A stretch of 64,000 nt of DNA, from assembly GCF_001513975.1 (NCBI RefSeq), contig NZ_KQ947993.1, positions 248,001 through 312,000 of the forward strand, read 5' to 3'. Made by a program: the position numbers and the translations under genes. The notes under the pieces were generated by a model. The model had not been told where the DNA came from, did not search any database, and saw only the letters and a program-made list of their open reading frames with translations. Each line of letters starts with the position of its first letter. The first letter of the stretch is position 1. Below are positions 32,554 to 39,928 of the stretch, piece after piece. This DNA is from Streptomyces curacoi. Its GTDB lineage: Bacteria; Actinomycetota; Actinomycetes; Streptomycetales; Streptomycetaceae.

Positions 32554-33185
32554 TGCTGATCCACCCCTGGGACGCGGCCCGCGACGACAGCGAGTGGCAA
32601 CAGTGGCTGGCCGTCCACGACTTCGGGCAGCTCGCCGTCAACGGCCGACCGGGCGAGCCGCCGTACGTCCAGCCCCTGCACTTCGCCTACGACCCCGAGC
32701 GCGGCGAGGCCCTCACCCATCTCGCCCGGCCCAACCCGCTGTGGGGTGCCCTGGAGGCGAATCCCGACGTCGTACTGAGCGTGGTCGACGACTACGCGTA
32801 CGTCCCCGGCCCCTGGCAGGCCGACCCCGACGGGCCGTCCGAACACGGGACGCCCACGAGTTTCTACGCGGCGGTCCAACTCCGTTGCCGGGCGCATCTG
32901 GTGGACGACCCCGAGGAGAAGGCTGCGCTTCTCAACCGCCAGGTCGGTCACTTCCAGCCGGAGGGCGGTTCCGCGCGGGTGGCGGTGGGCGAGGTGCCGT
33001 ACGGGCGGATGCTGTCGGGGATTCGGGGCCTTCGGCTCGAAGTGACCGGCGTGCGGGCCAAGTTCAAGTACGCGGGCAAGCGGTCCGGGGAGGTGCGGGA
33101 CCGGATCGCGGCCGCGTTGGCGGCGCGCGGCGGGCCGGGGGACGCGGCGGCCCGCGAGCACTTGCTGCGTCGGCGAGGAGCTTGA
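32553..33185 (+). CDS. PaiB-like FMN-binding protein
   Basis: 210 residues (MLIHPWDAARDDSEWQQWL). LAVNGRPGEPPYVQPLHFAY, THLARPNPLWGALEANPDVVLSV and VRAKFKYAGKRS match the FMN-binding 'negative transcriptional regulator' family, which has a PPOX fold without an HTH. The ATG shares one base with the stop of the preceding gene (TGATG), so the pair is coupled. Both are probably under MocR control. Confidence 0.87.
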   Translation: MLIHPWDAARDDSEWQQWLAVHDFGQLAVNGRPGEPPYVQPLHFAYDPERGEALTHLARPNPLWGALEANPDVVLSVVDDYAYVPGPWQADPDGPSEHGTPTSFYAAVQLRCRAHLVDDPEEKAALLNRQVGHFQPEGGSARVAVGEVPYGRMLSGIRGLRLEVTGVRAKFKYAGKRSGEVRDRIAAALAARGGPGDAAAREHLLRRRGA

Positions 33186-33246
33186 GCCAGGGGCCCTGGG
33201 CAGTGCCGCCAGGCGCCCTGTGCAGTGCCGCCAGGGCCCTTGGCTC
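33184..33246. terminator. Long bidirectional terminator
   Basis: GAGCCAGGGGCCCTGG (33184-33199) pairs with CCAGGGCCCTTGGCTC (33231-33246), 15 of 16 matches. The loop holds two copies of GCAGTGCCGCCAGG. It lies between the convergent PaiB-like and EamA genes and includes part of the PaiB stop codon. Confidence 0.85.
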
Positions 33247-33250
33247 AGGT

Positions 33251-34195
33251 TCAGACAAGCGCCGGTTCCTCCTGCCGTGCCGCGCCCCGCGCCTCGGTCA
33301 CCGCGAGCCATGCGGCCGACGCCAGCATCAGCAGGGTGCCGGCGATCGTGGCCGACGTGAGGCGCTCGTCGAGCAGGACGACGGCGAGGACCGTCGCGCT
33401 CACCGGCTCCAGCAGCATGATCACGGACACGGTGGCGGACCGTACGACGGCCGCGCCCGCGAAATAGAGGGCGTAGGCGAGGGCCGTGGGCACCGCCGCG
33501 ATGTAGGCCGACAGCCAGAGCACCCGGGCGGGGTCGGCGGTGTGCGGGACCAGTCCCTCGGCCGAGGCGAACGGCAGCAGGCACAGGGCGGCCGCACCGA
33601 ACGTCCCCACGGCCGTGGCCGAGGCGTCGGTCCCGCCGCTGCGGCCCCAGCGGCGGGTGAGCAGCGTCATCGCGCACTGTCCGGTGGCCGACGCGACGGC
33701 GCACAGCACGCCCGGCAGCCGTACCGTCGCACCCGAACCGCCGAGCACGACGACCCCCAGCCCGAGGAGGGCGCCCGCCACGGCGACGACACCGCGGGGC
33801 CCGAGCCGCTCCCCCATGGTCAACCGGGCGCCGAGCGCGATCAGGACAGGACCGGTGCCCAGGGCGACGACGGTGGCCACGGCGAGTCCGGTGGCCGGGA
33901 CGGCGGCGAAGTAGGCGCCCTGGAACACGGCGAGCCCCAGGCCGGTCGCGGCGCTGCGCAGCATCCAGCGTCCGAGCGGTTCGGATGCGACGGGCCGGAC
34001 GCGGGAGCGCAGGAGATGGACGCCGAGCAGCAGGACGAAGCCTGCCGCACAGCGCCAGAAGGACAGGGCGACGGGGCCCATGTCGCTGGACCGGTAGACC
34101 AGCGAGGCCGCCGCGCCGGCGGTGCCCCAGACGGCACCGGCGATGATCAGGTAGGCAAGGCCTCGCCCAACGGGCAGGCCGGAAGCATTCGACAC
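33251..34195 (-). CDS. EamA/DMT-family transporter
   Basis: 314 residues from GTG 34195 with GGAGAGA upstream. Ten hydrophobic helices; GLAYLIIAGAVWGTAGAAASLVY starts the first half and RLPGVLCAVASATGQCAMTLLTRRWG the second; VSVIMLLEPVSATVLAVVLLDERL is the family's last-helix motif. It probably exports a small metabolite. It is preceded by a short leader ORF and nested hairpins, so its expression may be set by transcription attenuation. Confidence 0.9.
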   Translation of the reverse strand: MSNASGLPVGRGLAYLIIAGAVWGTAGAAASLVYRSSDMGPVALSFWRCAAGFVLLLGVHLLRSRVRPVASEPLGRWMLRSAATGLGLAVFQGAYFAAVPATGLAVATVVALGTGPVLIALGARLTMGERLGPRGVVAVAGALLGLGVVVLGGSGATVRLPGVLCAVASATGQCAMTLLTRRWGRSGGTDASATAVGTFGAAALCLLPFASAEGLVPHTADPARVLWLSAYIAAVPTALAYALYFAGAAVVRSATVSVIMLLEPVSATVLAVVLLDERLTSATIAGTLLMLASAAWLAVTEARGAARQEEPALV

Positions 34196-34312
34196 GATCT
34201 CTCTCCGCAGACGCGCGGCGGCGCCCCGGGGAGCGGCGGCCGCGCGGAAGTTCGGGAACGGACCTCGCGCGGGGCGCGTCAGGTCCTCGGACTTCGTCTG
34301 CGGGCAGCACCG

Positions 34313-34362
34313 TCACGCCCGGCGGGACGGGGGGTTCATGCCCCGTGCCGTCCTGGGCGTGA
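34313..34362 (-). promoter_or_regulatory. Nested/alternative hairpins in the EamA leader
   Basis: TCACGCCC (34313-34320) pairs with GGGCGTGA (34355-34362) as an outer stem. Inside, ACGGGG (34327-34332) can pair with CCCCGT (34341-34346), or GGACGG (34325-34330) with CCGTCC (34348-34353); the two inner pairings exclude each other. The structure begins 17 nt after the leader ORF stop and lies about 117 bp before the transporter start. Confidence 0.6.
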
Positions 34363-34379
34363 TGTCCGGAGGGCCCGCC

Positions 34380-34421
34380 TCAGGCGGCCGGCGGAGAGAT
34401 GATGAAGGTGCCGCAGTGCAT
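34380..34421 (-). CDS. Leader peptide MHCGTFIISPPAA
   Basis: A 13-residue ORF: ATG 34421, stop TGA 34380-34382. TAGGCT is 7 nt upstream with TTGTCG 18 bp further, so it has its own promoter and a leaderless start. The stop codon sits in the loop of a CCGCC/GGCGG hairpin, and nested hairpins follow. The position and size are those of attenuator peptides. The residues Cys3, Ile7-Ile8 and Pro10-Pro11 are possible sensing codons. It is too short for homology to be judged by eye. Confidence 0.6.
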   Translation of the reverse strand: MHCGTFIISPPAA

Positions 34422-34428
34422 GGCTCGG

Positions 34429-34458
34429 AGCCTAGGCCGCCGCTTCCCGGGCCGACAA
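34429..34458 (-). promoter_or_regulatory. Promoter for the leader ORF
   Basis: On the minus strand TTGTCG (34453-34458), an 18-nt spacer and TAGGCT (34429-34434). It lies in the last codons of the upstream EamA gene. The transcription start would coincide with the leader ATG. Confidence 0.6.
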
Positions 34459-35427
34459 CCCGGTTTCCGTACGGGCGTCTCCGCCCGCCACCGGATCGGC
34501 GGAGCCCTTCGCGGGCGCCGACGACTGCGCGATGAACGCCCCGACGAGCACCACCGCGCCGCCGACGATCTGCGGCGCCGAAAGGTGCTCGCCGAGCAGG
34601 AACCAGGCGAGGACGGTCGCGATGACCGCTTCGAGGCAGGCCACGACGCCCGCGACCTGCGGCGAGAGCCGACGCACCGAGAGCACGCCGGTGACATAGG
34701 CGACGACCGTGGCGACGAACACGATCCAGGCCAGCAGCAGGGCGGCCGCGACCGGGGTGCCGTTCATGGGGGCGGTGTCCGCGAGGACCGACCAGTCCAT
34801 GTTCCAGGGGCGGGCCACGACGGTCAGGACGGCGGCGCCGACGAGCAGGCCGTACGCGATGACGCCGAGCGGGTCGGGTGCCTCGTCGCCGTCGCTGCCC
34901 TGGTCGGACAGGACGAAGTAGCCGACCTGGCAGCAGGCGGCGCCCAGCGCGAGCAGCAGCCCCAGGGCGTCGAAGCTCAGGCCCGACCAGACCTCCACCA
35001 CACAGGCGAGGCCGCCGACCGCGAGGACCACGCCGAGCGCGGCGGCGCGCGTCACCGGCCGCCGCTGCACGAACCGCACCCAGCCGAGGACGAGGGCGGG
35101 CGCGAGGTACTCGACGAGCAGCGCGACCCCGACCGGGATCCGGGATATCGCGGCGAAGTAGCAGGCCTGGACTCCCGCCACGCCGAGCAGACCGAACCCG
35201 GCGAGCAGGGCCGGACGGCTGCGCAGCAGCGCGCGGTGACGCACGGCGAGCGGCAGCATCACGAGGGCGGCGCCGGCCACGCGCAGCCACACCACATGCA
35301 ACGGGTCGAGCCCCGCCTCGATCAGCGGCTTGGCCGCGACGCCGGACCCTCCGAAGGCGACCGCGGAACCGATCGCCAGACCGAGCCCGACGCCCTTTCC
35401 TCGACCGACGTGACTGCTTTCAGACAT
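34432..35427 (-). CDS. EamA/RhaT-type transporter
   Basis: 331 residues from ATG 35427 (MSESSHVGRGKGVGLG). Ten membrane helices with GLGLAIGSAVAFGGSGVAAKPLIEAG, RIPVGVALLVEYLAPALVLGW and GVVACLEAVIATVLAWFLLGEHL. It resembles the threonine/homoserine-type EamA exporters. The next gene on the strand is another EamA, but a promoter and leader ORF intervene, so co-transcription is not assured. Confidence 0.9.
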   Translation of the reverse strand: MSESSHVGRGKGVGLGLAIGSAVAFGGSGVAAKPLIEAGLDPLHVVWLRVAGAALVMLPLAVRHRALLRSRPALLAGFGLLGVAGVQACYFAAISRIPVGVALLVEYLAPALVLGWVRFVQRRPVTRAAALGVVLAVGGLACVVEVWSGLSFDALGLLLALGAACCQVGYFVLSDQGSDGDEAPDPLGVIAYGLLVGAAVLTVVARPWNMDWSVLADTAPMNGTPVAAALLLAWIVFVATVVAYVTGVLSVRRLSPQVAGVVACLEAVIATVLAWFLLGEHLSAPQIVGGAVVLVGAFIAQSSAPAKGSADPVAGGDARTETGLSAREAAA

Positions 35428-35583
35428 ACGCACCGGCACATGATGACAGGCGATGACATGAGCGTCATCCCCGTTGACACCTGTCTCGCCGACTGGACGG
35501 GAGGGGGCTCTGGGTGCGGTGCGGGTGGGGGCGCGGTACGTACGAACGCCGGCACATCGCTCGCGATGCTTCCAGCGGAACGC

Positions 35584-36216
35584 TCAGCGGGGGGTCTCGC
35601 CGCCGACGGCATACTCGTCATGCTCGTCGCGCCGGTCGTCATACTCGTCGGGTCGGTCGTCATACTCGTCGGGTCGGTCGTCATACCCGTCCCGGCGGTC
35701 GTCGATGCGCGCACGCACCGCGTCGGCGTCGATGCCGGCGCGCTCAAGTACCTCGACGGCGCGCGCCTGCGGGTCCACCACGATCGCCGCGAGCAGGTCG
35801 AGGCCGCGGGCCTGTGTGTCGCCGCGCCGGGCGGCGCGCCGGCAGGCGTGCCCCATCGCGCTCGCGGCCAGCGGGGAGAAGCCGTCTCCGTCCAGGACCA
35901 CGGGTACGGCCCCGGAGTCCTCGACGGTGCCCTGCCAGCGCAGGCCGTAGCCGATGCTGCGCTGGACGAGATAACCGAGCAGGCGGGCGATCTGCGGTCC
36001 CTCACCGAAGACGGCGTACACGTCCGGGTCGCGCTCCAGGAGCGAGTGCAGCAGATGGGCCGTGTCGATCTGCCGGTCCCCGTCCCTGACCGCCCGGCGG
36101 CGGGCACCGGAGATCACCGCTGCCAGCTCGTCACTGAGCCTGGCATCGTCCGCCGCGGTGGCCGGGCGCCGACAGCCCTGCCGCTGAGCCGGCTGCCGAG
36201 AAATACGGGGTTGCAC
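35584..36216 (-). CDS. Orphan Clp N-terminal domain protein with acidic repeat tail
   Basis: 210 residues from GTG 36216 (VQPRISRQPAQRQG); ATG 36252 is an alternative. Two Clp-N repeats are visible: ISGARRRAVRDGDRQIDTAHLLHSLLERDPD and MGHACRRAARRGDTQARGLDLLAAIVVDP. There is no AAA+ domain, so it cannot unfold proteins itself; it may act as an adaptor or decoy of ClpC. The C-terminal ~35 residues are an acidic DDRPDEY heptapeptide repeat encoded by a 21-bp minisatellite. Confidence 0.82.
   Translation of the reverse strand: MQPRISRQPAQRQGCRRPATAADDARLSDELAAVISGARRRAVRDGDRQIDTAHLLHSLLERDPDVYAVFGEGPQIARLLGYLVQRSIGYGLRWQGTVEDSGAVPVVLDGDGFSPLAASAMGHACRRAARRGDTQARGLDLLAAIVVDPQARAVEVLERAGIDADAVRARIDDRRDGYDDRPDEYDDRPDEYDDRRDEHDEYAVGGETPR
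35619..35702. repeat. 21-bp minisatellite in the Clp-N gene (4 copies)
   Basis: Copies at 35619, 35640, 35661 and 35682; the middle two are identical and start CATACTCGTCGGGTCGG. The period keeps the frame and gives DDRPDEY repeats. Confidence 0.93.
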
Positions 36217-36384
36217 ATCCTCTACCCCATCAGCCACTTCGGGCCAGGTCATCCCCGAGAGGAAGCATTTCGGCGTCCCACAGGGAGTGGACATCGCGGC
36301 TCGCCATCTCCTCCTTACGGATGAGATCACGCCGAACACCCTTGAGGGGCGCGCGCCGCCTTGCCGTACGCCCGGTACGCAACC

Positions 36385-36603
36385 ATGGCGCTCCCTCGTA
36401 CGTCCCACAGGGACATGGAGCGCAGGTGCTGGCTGGTGGCGCTGCCGGCCGTCGACGGCAGACAGTACGTCTATCGGGTGTACGCCCCGGAGGACGCCCT
36501 GCTCGCCGACCTGTTCTGGGAGGCATGGCACTGCCACGACGAGAGCGCGCTCCCTCGCGCGTGGGATCTCTTCGACGCGGCGGCGATACGGCTGGTGGGC
36601 TGA
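36385..36603 (+). CDS. Small hypothetical protein, about 72 aa
   Basis: The frame from ATG 36385 (MALPRTSHRDMERRCWLVAL) to a stop at 36601-36603 has good third-position GC and a folded-looking core, GRQYVYRVYAPEDALLADLFWEAWHCHDES. A TTG at 36361 and an ATG at 36415 are other possible starts; none has a strong ribosome site. No family is recognised. It diverges from the Clp-N gene. Confidence 0.6.
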   Translation: MALPRTSHRDMERRCWLVALPAVDGRQYVYRVYAPEDALLADLFWEAWHCHDESALPRAWDLFDAAAIRLVG

Positions 36604-36636
36604 GCCGGTGGACCGAGTCCACGTCTCCACATTTTC

Positions 36637-36681
36637 TGACGGGTCATCAGTATTGAATGTTGCAGGCCACGCGGCTACGTT
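36637..36681 (+). promoter_or_regulatory. Promoter of the SRPBCC gene with an upstream dyad
   Basis: TTGAAT (36653-36658), a 17-nt spacer and TACGTT (36676-36681). The dyad TGAC-GG-GTCA (36637-36646), inside the larger CTGA...TCAG symmetry, sits just before the -35 and may bind an activator or repressor. Confidence 0.55.
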
Positions 36682-36717
36682 CCGCGACACCGTAGCCCGA
36701 CACGAAGGGGTGGTCGC

Positions 36718-37149
36718 ATGGCCGAAGTCAGCGCGGAGGCACGCATCGAGGCACCGGCCGAGAAGGTCTGGGCGCAGCTGACGGACTGGTCGGCGTACGG
36801 GCAGTGGAACGCCACCCACACCAGCTTTCCGAACGGCGGCCCCGCCGCTCTCGAAGTGGGCGGAACCTTCCAGGAGAACATGAAGCTCATGGGGTTCCCG
36901 GCCGAGGTCGAGTGGACCGTCGAGGAACTGGAGCCGGCGCGTGTGCTCGCCATTCGCGGCAAGGGACCGATGGCCGTGAGCGTGGCCACGCGCTACACGC
37001 TGACCCCCGAGGGCGACGGCGCCACGGCGGTGCGCATCGACGGGGAGTTCACGGGCGCGGCGGTGTCGTTGATGGCGGGCAAGCTGAAGGATTCGGCGAC
37101 GGCGGCGCTGAACGAGTCGCTGCGCAAGCTGGCCGGACTGGTGACCTGA
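36718..37149 (+). CDS. SRPBCC (START-like) family protein
   Basis: 143 residues. IEAPAEKVWAQLTDWSAYGQWNATH is the first helix-grip element, followed by beta strands and a long C-terminal helix (SATAALNESLRKLAG). The fold binds hydrophobic ligands in a cavity and is used by polyketide cyclases and stress proteins. No pathway is suggested by neighbours. A strong terminator follows. Confidence 0.88.
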   Translation: MAEVSAEARIEAPAEKVWAQLTDWSAYGQWNATHTSFPNGGPAALEVGGTFQENMKLMGFPAEVEWTVEELEPARVLAIRGKGPMAVSVATRYTLTPEGDGATAVRIDGEFTGAAVSLMAGKLKDSATAALNESLRKLAGLVT

Positions 37150-37170
37150 GCACGCTCGGCGCACACCCGA

Positions 37171-37202
37171 AGGCGCCCCGTGGATCACTCCACGGGGCGC
37201 CT
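37171..37202. terminator. Bidirectional terminator, 14-bp stem
   Basis: AGGCGCCCCGTGGA and TCCACGGGGCGCCT form a perfect stem with a TCAC loop between the convergent SRPBCC and PadR genes. Confidence 0.93.
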
Positions 37203-37234
37203 GCACTCACGGCGGGGAGGCCGCCGACGCTGCT

Positions 37235-37840
37235 TCAGTCCTCATCGGCGAGGATCAGGTACAGCTTCTTGCGGGCTTCGTTGATGACGGCGAGCGCCTT
37301 CTCGCGCTGCTCCTTGCTGCCCGTCTTCCAGACCTGCCCGAAGGCCTCCATCAGACCGAAGCCGGCCTGGCGGATCTCGCCGAGGGCCTCCCAGTCGACG
37401 CCACGGGAGGCTTCCTCCCAGGGTGCCTCGGGCCCGGCGGCGGCCGCCTCACGGCCCGACTCGGTGAGCGAGAACAGCTTCTTGCCGCCCTCACTCTCGC
37501 TGGCGATCAGGCCCTCGTCCTCCAGCAACTGGAGGGTGGGGTAGACCGAGCCGGGGCTGGGCTTCCACGCCCCGCCGCTGCGCTCGGCGATCTCCTGGAT
37601 CATCTCGTAGCCATGCATGGGGCGGTCCTTCAGCAGGGCCAGGATCGAGGCCCGGACATCACCGCGCCGCGCCCTCCCTCGCGGTCCACCCCGCCCCCGC
37701 GGCCCCCAGGGGCCGGGCCCGAAGCCAGGGCCCCCGAAGCCGGGGCCACCCGGCCCGAAGGGCCCGAAAGCACCCCGACGCCCCTCGAAGCCGCCCCGGC
37801 CGTGTCCACCGTGTCCACGCTCGAATCCGTGGGAACGCAT
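37235..37840 (-). CDS. PadR-family transcriptional regulator with Gly-rich N-terminus
   Basis: 201 residues from ATG 37840 with GGAG upstream. The first ~55 residues are Gly/Pro/Phe-rich and probably disordered. The PadR winged helix follows: GDVRASILALLKDRPMHGYEMIQEIAERSGGAWKPSPGSVYPTLQLLEDEGLI. The C-terminal helices form the dimer. It diverges from phzF with palindromes in its own promoter region, so autoregulation is likely. Confidence 0.92.
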   Translation of the reverse strand: MRSHGFERGHGGHGRGGFEGRRGAFGPFGPGGPGFGGPGFGPGPWGPRGRGGPRGRARRGDVRASILALLKDRPMHGYEMIQEIAERSGGAWKPSPGSVYPTLQLLEDEGLIASESEGGKKLFSLTESGREAAAAGPEAPWEEASRGVDWEALGEIRQAGFGLMEAFGQVWKTGSKEQREKALAVINEARKKLYLILADED

Positions 37841-37857
37841 CGCAATCACTCCATTCC

Positions 37858-37893
37858 ATCGTTGATCTGTCGCGATGCTTCAACGATATATCG
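37858..37893. promoter_or_regulatory. PadR-type operators
   Basis: ATCGTTGA (37858-37865) and TCAACGAT (37880-37887) form an 8-bp inverted repeat over 14 nt. CGATATATCG (37884-37893) is an overlapping perfect palindrome. Both lie 18-53 bp upstream of the padR start. Confidence 0.65.
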
Positions 37894-38043
37894 GAACAGT
37901 TCGCGTGGCAAGGGCTGAGTCCGCGGGGGGGGAGGGAGGCGGAGCTCTGGCCACAGGCCCCCCACCCGCCGACCGCCGAAATCGGTCCAGCAGCCGCGAA
38001 TTGGCCTTGGCAGTGGCCTTGGCGGAACCTCTAGCGTCGGGCC

Positions 38044-38853
38044 ATGCGTATCCGAATCGTCGACGCCTTCACCGACCGCCCGTTCGCCGGGAACCCGGCG
38101 GGGGTCGTGCTCCTGGACGCCTTCCCCGACGACAACTGGCTGCAGAACGTGGCCCTGGAGGTCAACCACGCCGAGACGGCCTTCGCCCACCCCCTGCCCG
38201 CGGGCGGCGAGGCCGACTGGGCGCTGCGCTGGTTCACACCGGTCACCGAGGTCGCGATGTGCGGCCACGCCACGCTCGCCACCGCCCACGTACTGCACTC
38301 CACGGGCGCGCACGAGGGCCCGGTGCGGTTCGCCACCCGCAGCGGCGTCCTCATCGCCACGCCAGAGCAGGACGGCTCGATCACCCTGGACTTCCCGACG
38401 GCCCCGCTCACCCCGGTCGAGGTCCCGGACGGGGCCGCCCAGGCCCTCGGTGCCGAGCCGCGCGCGGCCTTCGACACCGGCCCGAACGTCGGCGACCTGA
38501 TCCTCGAACTCGCCGACGAGAAGACGATCCACGCCCTCAGGCCCGACCACAAGGCGCTCGCCGCCTACTCCGCGCGCGGCGTCATCGCCACCGCCGGCGC
38601 CGAGAACCCCGCACTGGGCTACGACTTCGTCTCCCGCTGCTTCTTCCCGAACGTCGGCATCGACGAGGACCCGGTCACCGGCAGCGCCCACACCGCCCTG
38701 GCCCCCTTCTGGTCCGAGCGCCTGGGCCGCCCCGACCTCACCGGCCTCCAGGCGTCCCCCCGCTCCGGCCGCGTCCGCACGCAGCTGCGCGGCGAGCGCA
38801 CCCTGCTGACCGGCCGCGCGGTCACCGTCATCGACGGTGAGCTGGTGGCCTAG
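38044..38853 (+). CDS. PhzF-family isomerase
   Basis: 269 residues; TAGCGT ends 6 nt before ATG 38044 (leaderless type). FTDRPFAGNPAGVVL, NHAETAF (catalytic Glu), EVAMCGHATLATAHVL and DEDPVTGSAHTALAPFW give the complete diaminopimelate-epimerase-like fold and active site. No other phenazine genes are nearby, so it is a generic PhzF-like isomerase, not evidence of a phenazine cluster. Confidence 0.92.
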   Translation: MRIRIVDAFTDRPFAGNPAGVVLLDAFPDDNWLQNVALEVNHAETAFAHPLPAGGEADWALRWFTPVTEVAMCGHATLATAHVLHSTGAHEGPVRFATRSGVLIATPEQDGSITLDFPTAPLTPVEVPDGAAQALGAEPRAAFDTGPNVGDLILELADEKTIHALRPDHKALAAYSARGVIATAGAENPALGYDFVSRCFFPNVGIDEDPVTGSAHTALAPFWSERLGRPDLTGLQASPRSGRVRTQLRGERTLLTGRAVTVIDGELVA

Positions 38854-38858
38854 ACGCG

Positions 38859-38898
38859 CCGAGAGGGGCGTACGACATCCGCCGTACGCCCCTCTCGG
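38859..38898. terminator. Bidirectional terminator, 16-bp stem
   Basis: CCGAGAGGGGCGTACG (38859-38874) and CGTACGCCCCTCTCGG (38883-38898) are perfect arms around an 8-nt loop between the convergent phzF and CPBP genes. Confidence 0.95.
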
Positions 38899-38924
38899 AA
38901 TCCCATCCTGGCCCCTCGGCCGCC

Positions 38925-39725
38925 TCAGGCCGTCGGCAGCCACCCCACCTTCCCGGCCAGCAGCGCGTACCCCACGAACGCCCCTATGTCGAGCAGGGAG
39001 TGCGCCACGACCAGCGGACCCACGCGGCCCCAGCGCCGGTACAGGTACACGAAGACCACGCCCATCGCCATGTTGCCCAGGAAGCCGCCGATGCCCTGGT
39101 AGAGGTGGTACGAGCCGCGCAGTACGGAACTGGCCACGAGCGCGGTGCCGGGCGTCCAGCCCAACTGGCCCAGCCGGCGCAGCAGATAGCCGACGACGAT
39201 GACCTCTTCCAGGATCGCGTTCTGCAGGGCCGACAGAATCAGCACCGGATACTTCCACCACACCTCGGGCAGCGCCTCCGGCACCACGGTGAGGTTGAAG
39301 CCGAGTCCGCGAGCGGCCAGGTAGAAGGCGATCCCGGTGCTGCCGATCACCGCCGCGATCATCGCCCCACGGCCGAGGTCCGGCCAGGGCCGGGTGCGGT
39401 CGAAGCCGAGCGTGCGCAGGCTCGCCCCCTCGCGCAGCAGGAAGTGCGCGACGAGGGCGACGGGCACCAGCGCGGTGGTGATCCCGAAGAGCTGCCAGGC
39501 GAGATCCAGCCAGGGGCGGCCCGGCGCGGCCGAGGCGTTGAGCGTCGCCGCCTGGTCCTTGAGACCGCCCGGCTTGGTCACCGAACCGACAAAGCTGATC
39601 AGGGCGGACACACCGCTCGCACCGAGCGAAAGACCCAGGACGAGCAGCGTCTCATCACGGAAGATCCGTCGCGCCGGCCGCTCGTGCGGAAAAGATTCGG
39701 CCACGGGGCCTGCCTCGCCCTGCAC
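38925..39725 (-). CDS. CPBP intramembrane metalloprotease (CAAX protease family)
   Basis: 266 residues from GTG 39725, about eight membrane helices. The active-site motifs are AILEEVIVVGYLLRR (EE...R), SYHLYQGIGGFLGN (His) and VVAHSLLD (His). Bacterial relatives process membrane-bound peptides or confer bacteriocin self-immunity; the substrate here is unknown. It stands alone. Confidence 0.9.
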   Translation of the reverse strand: MQGEAGPVAESFPHERPARRIFRDETLLVLGLSLGASGVSALISFVGSVTKPGGLKDQAATLNASAAPGRPWLDLAWQLFGITTALVPVALVAHFLLREGASLRTLGFDRTRPWPDLGRGAMIAAVIGSTGIAFYLAARGLGFNLTVVPEALPEVWWKYPVLILSALQNAILEEVIVVGYLLRRLGQLGWTPGTALVASSVLRGSYHLYQGIGGFLGNMAMGVVFVYLYRRWGRVGPLVVAHSLLDIGAFVGYALLAGKVGWLPTA

Positions 39726-39928
39726 ACCTGCCTCCAGTTGAGTGATCCCGCCTCGTCCTCAACGGCGTACCGCCCCTTTGCCTGCCATACGGCCGGATCC
39801 CGGCACGGGGTTCAGCAGGGCAGCAGGGAGGGGCGCCACCGTCATGGGACGTCACAGCTTGCCCGATCAGTATGGGACGGGCGGCAGCGCCCCCCGTCGA
39901 GGGCGGGTCTCACCTCACGCGCCCGGCG

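Noticed and set aside
38044..38853. Part of a phenazine biosynthesis cluster
   Set aside because: PhzF-like isomerases are common orphans and no other phz gene is present.
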